Shown in pieces: positions 1 through 7,439 of a stretch of DNA of 22,971 nucleotides. Source of the stretch: an uncultured Sphingosinicella sp. (GTDB lineage Bacteria; Pseudomonadota; Alphaproteobacteria; Sphingomonadales; Sphingomonadaceae); contig CAMPIH010000016.1 in assembly GCA_946886275.1 (NCBI GenBank), positions 1 to 22,971 on the forward strand, read 5' to 3'. The notes below the pieces were generated by a model that was not told the DNA's origin, did not search any database, and was given only the letters and a program-made list of their open reading frames with translations. The position numbers were made by a program, and so were the translations under genes. Each line of letters begins with the position of its first letter. The first letter of the stretch is position 1.

Positions 1-1208
1 TGGGCGAGGCCGATGGCCGTCCCGACCGCGATCGCGACGGTGAGGTCGGCAAAGACGGTGAGCGCCATGGTCAGCAACAGCAGGAATCGTTCGGGTGGAG
101 GAGCGCGCAATCGCTCGGGCCATCGGTGCGGCTCGCTCATCGTCCAGGCGGTCACGAGAAGTAGGCCCGCGAGCGCCGGCATAGCGAGATAAGAGGCGAG
201 CGGGGCGGCGAACGCCACGACGATGAGGATCACCGCGGCATGGACGATCCCCGCAACCGGCGTTCGTCCTCCCGCCCGGGCATTGGTCGCGGTCCGGGCG
301 ATCGCTCCGGTGGCGGGCAGACCGCCGAACAATGGCGACGCGATATTGGCCACTCCCTGGGCCATGAGTTCCGCATTCGATCGATGGGCGCCGCTGATCA
401 TTCGGTCGGCGACGATCGCGGAAAGCAGTGACTCCACACCGGCGAGGAAGGCGATGATCAAGGCCGACGGCAGGAGTTCACTGATCTTCGCCACCGATAT
501 TGCGGGCAAGGACGGCCAGGGCAGGCCGCCGGGCAGCGCCCCATAACGAGAGCCGACACTCTCGACGGGCAGCGGCAGGAATGCGACCGCGGCACTGGCA
601 AGCGCGACGGCAATGATCGTCCCGGGCACTCGGGGCGCAAATTTGCGCAAGGCAAAGATCGCGATAACCGTGCCGACGCCGATGAGGACGGCAGAGACGG
701 AGAGCGTTGCCCGCGCCGACCACAGGGCCGGCAGCTGGGCCAGGAAATCGGCAGGCAATCGCCCGGTCTCGAGACCGAGCAGATCCTTCAGCTGACTGGT
801 CGCGATGACGATGGCGATCCCGACTGTGAAACCTTCTATGACGGCCTCTGGGATGAGCGCGATCAGCCGGCCTGCACGCGCAAGCGCTGCCACGACGAGG
901 ATCAGGCCCGCCATCAGCGTCGCCAACAGCAGCCCCTCGAAGCCATGAGCGGCGATGACATCGTAGACGACGACGATGAACGCGCCGGTGGGGCCACCGA
1001 TCTGAACCCGGCTTCCACCAAGCGCGGAGATGAGGAATCCGGCCACCACCGCGGTCACCAGCCCGGCGGCGGGTGTCGCGCCCGACGCGATCGCGATCGC
1101 GATGCTGAGCGGCAATGCCACCATCGCGACGGTGACCCCTGCCCCGGCATCGCCCGCGAATTGCCTTGCGGTATATCCGGGCAGAGTCGTGAGGAGCTTC
1201 GGCTTCAC
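1..1208 (-). CDS. SulP/SLC26 family anion transporter, partial (3' end off the left edge)
   Basis: The first ~402 residues of a SulP-type inorganic anion permease, a multi-pass inner membrane protein that moves sulfate, bicarbonate or similar anions. Reading the reverse strand gives an open frame from a GTG at 1208 through to base 1, with hydrophobic helices throughout. Family-like segments include QIGGPTGAFIVVVYD (about residue 70), PEAVIEGFTVGIAIVIATSQ (about 120) and LTVFADLTVAIAVGTAIG near the left edge. An in-frame TGA lies 12 bases before the GTG, so the start cannot be earlier; no strong ribosome binding site precedes it. The cytoplasmic STAS domain normally found at the C terminus would lie outside the window and is not seen. 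It is co-directional with the PhnA-type gene but 131 bases away, so an operon is uncertain. The substrate cannot be told from sequence. Confidence 0.9.
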   Translation of the reverse strand, partial: MKPKLLTTLPGYTARQFAGDAGAGVTVAMVALPLSIAIAIASGATPAAGLVTAVVAGFLISALGGSRVQIGGPTGAFIVVVYDVIAAHGFEGLLLATLMAGLILVVAALARAGRLIALIPEAVIEGFTVGIAIVIATSQLKDLLGLETGRLPADFLAQLPALWSARATLSVSAVLIGVGTVIAIFALRKFAPRVPGTIIAVALASAAVAFLPLPVESVGSRYGALPGGLPWPSLPAISVAKISELLPSALIIAFLAGVESLLSAIVADRMISGAHRSNAELMAQGVANIASPLFGGLPATGAIARTATNARAGGRTPVAGIVHAAVILIVVAFAAPLASYLAMPALAGLLLVTAWTMSEPHRWPERLRAPPPERFLLLLTMALTVFADLTVAIAVGTAIGLA

Positions 1209-1339
1209 CCAGTCAACTCAGCCAGAAATGGTCAGGGCGGGCTTGTTCGCTTTGGCGTTCAGCGTCGCCCGAACAGGCAGGCGCCGCTGTCTCGCCAGGA
1301 TGATCGCTGCAGGCGGCGGCGCTCACTTCAGCCGAGCCA

Positions 1340-1642
1340 TCAGCGCTTGCGGACGAACTCGGCACGAAGGACCAGCCCTTTGATCCCCTCGAACTTGCAG
1401 TCGATCTCCTGTGCGTCGCCGGTGAGGCGGATCGACTTGATCAGCGTTCCCCGCTTGAGCGTCCGCCCGGCTCCCTTGACATCCAGATCCTTGATCAGGG
1501 TCACCTGGTCGCCATCAGAAAGCAGATTGCCGACCGCATCGCGCACCTCCACGTCAGCCGCGCCGGCCTCCCGAGCGGCCAGCTCCGCTGCCGGGACCCA
1601 CTCTCCGCGATCTTCGTCATAGACATATTCGTCGTCCTGCAT
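1340..1642 (-). CDS. Short PhnA-domain (YjdM-like) protein without the zinc ribbon
   Basis: A 100-residue acidic protein. The C-terminal ~70 residues match the PhnA domain: VRDAVGNLLSDGDQVTLIKD, then a basic turn, then IRLTGDAQEIDCKFEGIKG and a terminal LRAEFVRK. Full-length PhnA/YjdM proteins carry an N-terminal CxxC zinc ribbon; here that part is replaced by a short acidic segment (DDEYVYDEDRGEWVP), and only one cysteine remains. The family was named for a phosphonate-utilisation locus, but a role in phosphonate metabolism is not established and no phn genes are nearby, so the function is unknown. The start ATG at 1642 has a GAAGG motif about 9 bases upstream. It is divergent from the VOC gene (143-base gap). 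Confidence 0.85.
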   Translation of the reverse strand: MQDDEYVYDEDRGEWVPAAELAAREAGAADVEVRDAVGNLLSDGDQVTLIKDLDVKGAGRTLKRGTLIKSIRLTGDAQEIDCKFEGIKGLVLRAEFVRKR

Positions 1643-1785
1643 CTTCGAGCCTTCGTCTGTTCAGCGGCGGCCCCGTGCCACCCCTGTTACCGCCGTGCGG
1701 GGACCATTTTCCTCGCCTGGCGCGGATCCGCTTCGAGGCCGGAGAAGGACCCATGTCTTCCGACCGACGTTCATGACCATCATAG

Positions 1786-2169
1786 ATGCAAGATCGCCAC
1801 ATGGCAGCCGTCAGATACATTGTGAACGACGTCGACGAAGCCGTCGGCTTTTACCGCGAGCTGCTCGGCTTCACCGTCGAGAAGCACAACCCCTCCAAAT
1901 TCGCTGCGCTGTCACGCGACGACCTGCGACTGTTCATCAACGTGCCGGGTGCCGGCAGTGCGGGAAAGGCCGGGGGTGATCCGAAGCCGGGCGGATGGAA
2001 CAGGTTCCAGATCGAAACCGAGGATCTCGACGACATGGTCGCCAGGCTTCGTAAGGCGGGCGCGACTTTCCGCGGGGGCATAGCCGAAGGCGCCGGAAGG
2101 CAGATTTTGCTCGAAGATCCATCGGGCAATGTCGTCGAGCTGTTCGAATATGCCAAGCGCACGGATTGA
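1786..2169 (+). CDS. VOC (glyoxalase/bleomycin-resistance fold) family protein
   Basis: A 127-residue single-module vicinal-oxygen-chelate protein. The pattern is typical: AVRYIVNDVDEAVGFYRELL at the N terminus, a central GGWNRFQIETEDLDDMVARL, and a C-terminal LLEDPSGNVVELFEY where the glutamate of VELF is the usual metal-ligand position. VOC proteins of this size act as dimers and range from metal-dependent dioxygenases and lyases to non-enzymatic binders; nothing here fixes the substrate. Homologous proteins often begin at the equivalent of MAAVRY, so the ATG at 1801 is a real alternative to 1786; neither has a clear ribosome binding site. It converges with the dipeptidase gene, with 77 bases between and no obvious terminator. 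Confidence 0.85.
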   Translation: MQDRHMAAVRYIVNDVDEAVGFYRELLGFTVEKHNPSKFAALSRDDLRLFINVPGAGSAGKAGGDPKPGGWNRFQIETEDLDDMVARLRKAGATFRGGIAEGAGRQILLEDPSGNVVELFEYAKRTD

Positions 2170-2246
2170 GACGGGAACCACTCCACTCTTCAATTTCTCT
2201 CACTTCTCCGCGGGTCGCCCCACTGTCGCGCTGAACGCCCTTCCCA

Positions 2247-3458
2247 TCAGCGGCCCGCCGCAGCCTCGACGCGAGCGAGTACTCGCTCGAAATTGCCGCC
2301 GCCAAGGGCCTCCAGGCGAGCCTGCGGCCAGCCCCTGCGGCGAAGCTCCTCGATCAGCGCCTGCAATTTTCCCGAATGTTCCAGGCCAGAAATGGCGAAT
2401 TGCCCCATGCCGTCGAAGTCCGAGCCAATTCCGACATGATCCGGACCGGCAACCCTTGCAATGTGATCGATCTGGTCGGCGACCTGAGCCACCGTCACCG
2501 TCGGCTGCAGGTTGGCCCCGTCCCACTCTTCCATTCCTCGTTGAACTGCGGCTTCATCGCCCGGATGGGCAGCGACCAACTCGGCATAGCGGCGCTCGCC
2601 CGAAGACCACCATCGCCAATGATCGGTCGTGATGAGGTAAGGCGCCAGCGGCACCATGACGATTCCGCCATTGGCTCGAACCAGCCTTAAAGTCGCGTCG
2701 GAGAGGTTGCGCGGCGTGTCGGCGAGGGCACGGGCCGCGCTATGACTGAAGATGATCGGCGCCGACGAAACGGAGAGCGCCTCGTGTACCGTCTCTTCGG
2801 CGGCGTGCGAAAGATCGACGAGCATGCCGAGGCGGTTCATCTCGGCGACGACGTTCCGGCCGAGCTCGGAGAGCCCGCCATTGGACTGCCGAGCTACTGC
2901 CGGCGACTGCTCGAGGATCATTGCGCCGTCGCCGAGGTCGTTGTGATGATCATAGACGATGAGCATCGATCGAACGCCCCGGGCATGAAGGGTCCGCAGA
3001 TTATCGAGCGAGCCGTCGATCTGGTCCCCGCCTTCGACCGCAGGGATCAAAGCGATGCGTCCTTCCTCTCGTGCCCGCCGCAGCTCCGCGAGCGAGCGGG
3101 CGATGGCGATGTCGGCCTGATGACGGGCGGCGAGGGCATCGAGCCAGTCGAGGGCGGCGAGCAGGCGCGGAAAATGATCACGGCCGCCGGGCCCGCGATC
3201 CGAGGCGACGGTCGCGAGGGCGCCATAGACGCCGCCTTCCCGCCAGCGCGGAACATCGGCCTGGCCGGGAAGGTCGACACTGATGTCATGGGCCGATACC
3301 GACCAGGCCGGCTCTGCTCGGGCATAGTGGATGGCGAAATCGGCATGGCCGTCGAAGATCGGGACTGCGGCCGTTCCGTCGGACGGCGCATCGGAGGCCG
3401 TCTGGCAACCGAGCAATGCGAGCGAGACGAGAAGCCACAGTCGACGCGTCAACATCAT
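2247..3458 (-). CDS. Membrane dipeptidase, peptidase family M19, predicted lipoprotein
   Basis: A 403-residue zinc dipeptidase of the renal dipeptidase family, which hydrolyses dipeptides, often with a D-residue at the C-terminal side. The metal-site residues are visible in order: H38 and D40 in DGHAD (the usual Asn of HND is Ala), E142 in AVEGG, H218 in DLSH, H239 in FSHS, and D347 in GIGSDFDG. Residues 1-18 form a lipoprotein signal ending in the lipobox LLGC (C18), so the enzyme is predicted to be anchored in the periplasm. The start was chosen at 3458 (ATG-ATG) because GGAGGGG lies directly upstream and this places the signal peptide at the N terminus; a longer frame from 3539 would bury it. 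The ATG at 3455 is equally possible. It is monocistronic as far as can be seen. Confidence 0.92.
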   Translation of the reverse strand: MMLTRRLWLLVSLALLGCQTASDAPSDGTAAVPIFDGHADFAIHYARAEPAWSVSAHDISVDLPGQADVPRWREGGVYGALATVASDRGPGGRDHFPRLLAALDWLDALAARHQADIAIARSLAELRRAREEGRIALIPAVEGGDQIDGSLDNLRTLHARGVRSMLIVYDHHNDLGDGAMILEQSPAVARQSNGGLSELGRNVVAEMNRLGMLVDLSHAAEETVHEALSVSSAPIIFSHSAARALADTPRNLSDATLRLVRANGGIVMVPLAPYLITTDHWRWWSSGERRYAELVAAHPGDEAAVQRGMEEWDGANLQPTVTVAQVADQIDHIARVAGPDHVGIGSDFDGMGQFAISGLEHSGKLQALIEELRRRGWPQARLEALGGGNFERVLARVEAAAGR

Positions 3459-3521
3459 CGCCCCTCCGCGCAGATCGCAACCAGTTGCGCCACAAGACTG
3501 TGGAGCATGTTCGACTGCACT

Positions 3522-3541
3522 TCGTGACGCAAGCGTCACGA
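3522..3541. repeat. Perfect 9-base inverted repeat with AA centre
   Basis: TCGTGACGCAAGCGTCACGA: nine-base arms around AA. It lies 64 bases upstream of the dipeptidase start and 11 bases past the DUF1801 stop. No T-run follows on either strand, so a protein-binding operator or a weak bidirectional terminator are both possible. Confidence 0.55.
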
Positions 3542-3551
3542 GGGCGGCCGG

Positions 3552-3977
3552 CTAACGGCGCCTGGACAGGTTCAGCGCCACCGCTTCGCGAACAAGGGCT
3601 TTGAACGCCGCCTCGTCCACTTGATCGCCTTCTCTCAGGTCGATCGCCCGCCTCGTATTGCCTTCGAGGCTGGAGTTGAACAGGCCGGCCGGGTCGTCGA
3701 GCGAGGCACCGTTCGCGAAGGTCAGCTTCACATAGGCGCGGTAGGTCTCGCCGGTGCAGAGGATGCCTTCATGCTCCCAGACCGGCACGCCTGAAGGGTT
3801 GGACGGCTTTCGCCATTTGACCGTCTCGACGACGTCGGGATCGGCCTCGCGGATGATCTCGCGAATCCGGCGAAGCGTCTCGCCGCGCCAGTCGCCGAGC
3901 GCGGCGATCTTCGAGTCGATCAGCTGGGACGCCGTCGCCTCGACCCCCATCGTTGCGTCGCTATCGGTTTCCGCCAT
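3552..3977 (-). CDS. DUF1801 domain-containing protein
   Basis: A 141-residue cytosolic protein matching DUF1801 (YdhG-like fold): ETVKWRKPSNPSGVPVWEHE, an aromatic strand region with TYRAYVKLTFANG, a loop DPAGLFNSSLEGNTRRAIDL, and a C-terminal helix pair EAAFKALVREAVALN. The biochemical function of the family is unknown; related structures have a small alpha/beta fold that may bind a ligand. The ATG at 3977 overlaps the upstream HD-domain gene by 17 bases, so translation is probably coupled and the gene is the last member of the DUF2786-HD-DUF1801 operon. A longer open frame runs upstream to 4508, but it is the antisense-like shadow of the HD gene and was not used. Confidence 0.88.
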   Translation of the reverse strand: MAETDSDATMGVEATASQLIDSKIAALGDWRGETLRRIREIIREADPDVVETVKWRKPSNPSGVPVWEHEGILCTGETYRAYVKLTFANGASLDDPAGLFNSSLEGNTRRAIDLREGDQVDEAAFKALVREAVALNLSRRR

Positions 3978-4563
3978 CGTTCGTCTCCGACATCGCTTCG
4001 GCTTCGCTGTGAAGCGCCGCGACCGCCCGTGCAAGCCGGTCCGCAGCGGCTCCGGGGCGAAGCCGGGTGAACGCGTCGGCGAGGGTGCGATAATACCAGA
4101 GGGTCCCCACCCTTCTGCCGGTGAAGCGGGCGAAGACGGCAGGGCCGACGGAGCGGAAATCGGCGAGGATCGCCTCCGCATTGTGGATCTTGTCCGCGAG
4201 CGACACCAGCAAGGCGTCCGATGACTTGGAGTCCATGGCCTCGAGATAGGCCTTCTTGCGCGGCTCCCAGTCCGGTTTCGGCTCGACGAAGCTGTCGGAA
4301 CAGGCGCCGACAATGTCGGCGACGGCACCCCCGAACCTGGACCTGATGTCCTCCAGGCGTTCGTGCCCGCCCTGGTCCTCGGCGGCATCATGGAGAAGCG
4401 CGGCGATCGCCTGGTCCTCGCTTCCGCCCGCCTCCAGGGTGAGCGAGGCAACTCCGAGCAGATGCGCGAAATAGGGGATGTCCGATCCCTTGCGCTTCTG
4501 TCCTTCATGAATGGTTCGGGCGTAGATTAGGGCCTCGTCGAAGCGTGTCGTCAATTGGGTCAT
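3961..4563 (-). CDS. HD-domain phosphohydrolase, SpoT/MESH1-like (small alarmone hydrolase type)
   Basis: A 200-residue stand-alone HD-domain enzyme. Metal-site residues are intact: H34 in PYFAHLLGVA, H58-D59 in ALLHDAAED, and D124 in SLADKIHN. The HDxxED form (E62, D63) and the preceding HEGQKRKGSD loop are those of the (p)ppGpp-hydrolase branch (RelA/SpoT hydrolase domain, MESH1, bacterial small alarmone hydrolases), which remove the 3'-pyrophosphate from (p)ppGpp in a Mn-dependent reaction. No synthetase, TGS or ACT domain is present. The substrate is inferred from motif class only; other nucleotides are possible. The ATG at 4563 follows GAAGGAGAAGGA. It starts 13 bases after DUF2786 and overlaps DUF1801 by 17 bases. 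Confidence 0.85.
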   Translation of the reverse strand: MTQLTTRFDEALIYARTIHEGQKRKGSDIPYFAHLLGVASLTLEAGGSEDQAIAALLHDAAEDQGGHERLEDIRSRFGGAVADIVGACSDSFVEPKPDWEPRKKAYLEAMDSKSSDALLVSLADKIHNAEAILADFRSVGPAVFARFTGRRVGTLWYYRTLADAFTRLRPGAAADRLARAVAALHSEAEAMSETNDGGNR

Positions 4564-4576
4564 TCCTTCTCCTTCG

Positions 4577-5380
4577 TCAGAAATTGAACAGCATCTGGCC
4601 CGGCTGCGGCGGTGGAGGGGCCGAAGCCCGAACCGAGACATCGCCGGAACCGATCTGAAGCGCGAGCGAGATCTGCTCCGCCGCTTCACGGCCGAGATGA
4701 TCGGCCAGCACATCGCGCGATCCGCGCCTCGGCCGTTTGCCGCCGCTCGACAATGCGATCCCGAGCGACTTGAGCGAGCGGTCGTTCGCCTGAGCTTCCC
4801 GCTCATAGAGATCGAGCAACGCCGGAAGCGTGCCGCCCGCTGGAGCGACCGACCGCGCCTGCCGCGCCTTGGCCCTGATCCGATCGGAGAGCCGGGCGGC
4901 GCAGCCCGACTCGAAGCTTCGCCGCTCGACGATCCGGGACCGGCCCGGCGACAAGCGGGCGCGGGCGAGCCGGCGGACGGTGCGGCAGAAATGATCCGCC
5001 ATGACTTTCGCGGTGATCTGATTGGCAGGGGTGCCGACGAGGCAGTGCCGGTAATGGCGCGCGCGCCAGCGGCCGGCGCGATCGCGATCGCCTTCCTCGC
5101 GATAAAAGTATCGGCAGAAGAAAAGTTCCGCCGTCGCGTGCCAGATCCGGATCGTCCACCCGTCGACAAGCGGATCGGACTGGCTTGAGTCGACGCTCCG
5201 GCGCTCGGGCGGGTCGGCGAAATTCGGCTCGAGGTCGGCGAGGGTGAGATTGTGGGCGGCAAGCAGGCGGTGGACCTGTTCGCCGGCCCGAAGCGACTCC
5301 GCCTCGCTGGCGCCGTCTTCCGCCAGCGCGACCAGCTTGCGGAGCCTGTCGAGCAGGCGATCGTCGTGGATCGTGGCCAT
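4577..5380 (-). CDS. DUF2786 domain-containing protein
   Basis: A 267-residue protein. Residues ~5-50 form the helical DUF2786 module: RLRKLVALAEDGASEAESLR, then AGEQVHRLLAAHNLTLADLE. The middle part (GWTIRIWHATAELFFCRYFY, then a basic patch) resembles the second conserved region often following DUF2786 in phage and bacterial proteins. Residues 120-215 are very Arg-rich with heptad-like helices (AKVMADHFCRTVRRLARARL, SFESGCAARLSDRIRAKARQ), suggesting nucleic acid contact, and the tail is Pro-rich. Biochemical function is unknown; the family is common in prophages and in plasmid-borne genes. The ATG at 5380 has GGAGG 5 bases upstream. It is first in a three-gene operon and divergent from the RHH regulator. 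Confidence 0.85.
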   Translation of the reverse strand: MATIHDDRLLDRLRKLVALAEDGASEAESLRAGEQVHRLLAAHNLTLADLEPNFADPPERRSVDSSQSDPLVDGWTIRIWHATAELFFCRYFYREEGDRDRAGRWRARHYRHCLVGTPANQITAKVMADHFCRTVRRLARARLSPGRSRIVERRSFESGCAARLSDRIRAKARQARSVAPAGGTLPALLDLYEREAQANDRSLKSLGIALSSGGKRPRRGSRDVLADHLGREAAEQISLALQIGSGDVSVRASAPPPPQPGQMLFNF

Positions 5381-5423
5381 CAGCGCCTCCGTGTGCTACA
5401 ACATTCGGTGAGATACACTGTCG

Positions 5424-5441
5424 GTTATCGTATACGCAAAC
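5424..5441. promoter_or_regulatory. Dyad in the RHH / DUF2786 divergent promoter region
   Basis: The 71-base gap between the divergent starts contains GTTATCGTATACGCAAAC, a dyad with a perfect CGTATACG core (5429-5436) and outer GTT/AAC arms. Its size suits a ribbon-helix-helix dimer-of-dimers site. On the minus strand TTGCGT and TGTATC are spaced 16 bases, a possible promoter for the DUF2786 operon overlapping the dyad. The assignment is inference from position and symmetry. Confidence 0.4.
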
Positions 5442-5451
5442 GGGAGTCAAT

Positions 5452-5667
5452 ATGGCGCGCCCGCGCAAGGACCAGATCATGCAGCCGCTTTCGCTTCGGC
5501 TGCCGGAAGAGCTGATCGAGGAGATCGACGCCTGCGCCAGGAAGCTGCAGGAGGAGATGCCGCTCCTGGAAGTGAATCGCACCGATGCGCTGCGCTATCT
5601 GATCAAGCTGGGCCTGACCGAAGTCCGCAAGAAGGCGAAGCCCGCAGCGGCGCGATCGCAGCGATAG
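5452..5667 (+). CDS. Ribbon-helix-helix (CopG-like) DNA-binding protein
   Basis: A 71-residue basic protein. The segment MQPLSLRLPEELIEEIDACA is the beta strand plus first helix of an RHH fold, and EVNRTDALRYLIKLGLTEV is the second helix pair, with the usual alternating polar strand residues (Q-L-L-L) that contact the major groove. RHH proteins bind DNA as dimers at short dyads and often repress their own gene. The ATG at 5452 has GGGAG 5 bases upstream. The gene is divergent from the DUF2786-HD-DUF1801 operon, and a dyad sits between the two, so it is probably the local regulator. No toxin gene lies directly downstream, so a classical toxin-antitoxin pair is not evident on this side. Confidence 0.82.
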   Translation: MARPRKDQIMQPLSLRLPEELIEEIDACARKLQEEMPLLEVNRTDALRYLIKLGLTEVRKKAKPAAARSQR

Positions 5668-5726
5668 CCGCGCTCCCCTGGACGCTTCGACGTCCTGGCG
5701 GTCGTGGGAAGTCCGCCCGAAGCGAA

Positions 5727-7292
5727 TCAGGCCGCCTTGATCGTCGACATGAAGGTCGCCGTTCCACTGGTCAGCACCTGGGCCTTCTGGACTAGCATCC
5801 ATGTCGCCGACTTGAGTTCCTCGACGAGCAGATTGGCCTCGTCCGAAGCGCCCTCCGCCTTGCCGACGCTGGCTTGAAGGTTCGACGTCAGGCTGGCCGC
5901 TGACTGCGCATATTCGTGGATCGAGCCGATCATCGCCGCCTGTCCGGCGACCGCTCGCTCGACTGCATCGGCGACCGCGCTGACCGAAGCGAATTTATGG
6001 CTCATCGCCTCAACGATCGCGGCCGACGATTTGACCGCAGAGGCCATTGCGGCGAGCTGCTCCTCGATCCTGCAGGTTTCCGCCTTGGTTTGCGCCGACA
6101 GTCCCTTCACCTCCATCGCGACCACGGCGAAGCCTCGTCCCGCCTCGCCGGCCCGCGCGGCCTCGATCGTGGCGTTGAGAGCGAGGAGATTGGTCCTGCC
6201 CGCAATTTCAGTGATCGAGCCGACGATGCTGTCGACGTCGCTCGTGCAGGTGACGAGGTTTTCGAAGGTCTCGCTTGCCTGGCGAGACAATTTGCGGACA
6301 TCGTCGGTGACAGCCTCCTGCTGAGCGACGCTTTCCCTCAGCTCGCTCAGCGACCCTGCCAGCTCCTTGCATTCCTGGAGCAGGGCCGCAGCCCCGATCT
6401 CCGCTTTCTCCGTGCTTCCAGCGACGGTGCGCAGCTCGATATGGGCCAGGTTGGTCCTCGCGGCCAGGTCGTCGGCTGCCTTGCGGGTCTGATCCGCTGA
6501 AGCCGCGATTTCGGTGACGGTCTCGAGAAGGCTCCCCTCGAACTGACCCGCGACGCTGCCGAAAGTCTCTCTGCGGGCGCGGGCATGCTCCTCCTGAAGC
6601 CGAGTCTCGGCTTCGGCGGCGACGGCCTGAGCCTTCCAGGCTTCCTGCTCCGCTTTGGCCTGCAGAAGCTCACGCTCGGTCTCGGCCTTGGTGAGCGCCA
6701 CTCCCGCGGCAAATTGGTCGATGAACGTTTTTGCCTGGGCGATGACGTTCTTCGCGAGCAGCAGCAGGAAGACGGCGAGGAAGATGAACACCGCGATCGG
6801 GACCAAAGCGAAGACCGCGTAGACGGTACAGACGACGGTCGCGGCGGCGAGAAAGCTCAGGCTCGCCAACGGCACCGTGGCATAGCGAAGCGCACCGATC
6901 GCGACGACGCCGGCCATGACGGTGGTGACCAGAACCTGCTGTTCCAGCGAGGCGAAATAGCCCGCCGTCGAGAGAAAGACGAACCAGGCCGACGACACCG
7001 CGGCCGCTTCGGCAACGACGCCGACCAGGCCGGTGCCGGAACCCCTTCCACCCTCTTTCGCGGACCGGCGCCGGAACCATCGATAGAGGACGCAGACGCT
7101 GGCAGCGCAATTCAGCAAAGCGGCGGCGGCGATCCAGCGCCACCCGGCGGCGCCTTCGAGCGAATAAGCCAGGCTGAACGTCACGATGAGGGTGACTGCG
7201 AACGTGAGCGGGAAGGCGCGGTACACGGCGTCGACCTGCGCCCTGACCAGGTCCGCAGGCAATTCCCTCCATTTGGCGAGGGTGTTCAGCAC
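5727..7292 (-). CDS. Methyl-accepting chemotaxis protein with six-helix membrane sensor
   Basis: A 521-residue chemoreceptor-like protein. Residues ~28-185 contain six hydrophobic segments (about 28-45, 51-72, 90-110, 118-137, 141-162, 163-182) with only short loops, so there is no periplasmic ligand domain. A coiled coil (200-250) replaces a HAMP domain, and the cytoplasmic signalling hairpin spans ~255-515. The hairpin tip is clear: [19 protein letters not shown], then [18 protein letters not shown] (consensus ADEVR; here AMEVK). No C-terminal CheR-docking pentapeptide is seen. Such a design would sense within or at the membrane (redox, energy, lipid state) and signal to a CheA/CheW array, but no che genes are in the window. 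The start is GTG at 7292 without a strong ribosome binding site. Confidence 0.9.
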   Translation of the reverse strand: MLNTLAKWRELPADLVRAQVDAVYRAFPLTFAVTLIVTFSLAYSLEGAAGWRWIAAAALLNCAASVCVLYRWFRRRSAKEGGRGSGTGLVGVVAEAAAVSSAWFVFLSTAGYFASLEQQVLVTTVMAGVVAIGALRYATVPLASLSFLAAATVVCTVYAVFALVPIAVFIFLAVFLLLLAKNVIAQAKTFIDQFAAGVALTKAETERELLQAKAEQEAWKAQAVAAEAETRLQEEHARARRETFGSVAGQFEGSLLETVTEIAASADQTRKAADDLAARTNLAHIELRTVAGSTEKAEIGAAALLQECKELAGSLSELRESVAQQEAVTDDVRKLSRQASETFENLVTCTSDVDSIVGSITEIAGRTNLLALNATIEAARAGEAGRGFAVVAMEVKGLSAQTKAETCRIEEQLAAMASAVKSSAAIVEAMSHKFASVSAVADAVERAVAGQAAMIGSIHEYAQSAASLTSNLQASVGKAEGASDEANLLVEELKSATWMLVQKAQVLTSGTATFMSTIKAA

Positions 7293-7439
7293 TCTGGATC
7301 GAGAGGATGAGATCGTTTTTCTCCGGCGCGGTGGATTTTGGCTGTCGCTAGCCCTTCAAGGTAAAAGGCCGGTTAACCGTCTTCTTGGTCGCTCCGGTCG
7401 ACGCTCCAAGACCCGGTGCGGCCGCCGTTCCCGCGTCGG

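Noticed and set aside
1753..1776. A 7-codon ATG...TGA frame with GGAGAAGGA just upstream, before the VOC gene.
   Set aside because: It could be a leader peptide, but there is no attenuator structure or run of regulatory codons, and such short frames arise by chance.
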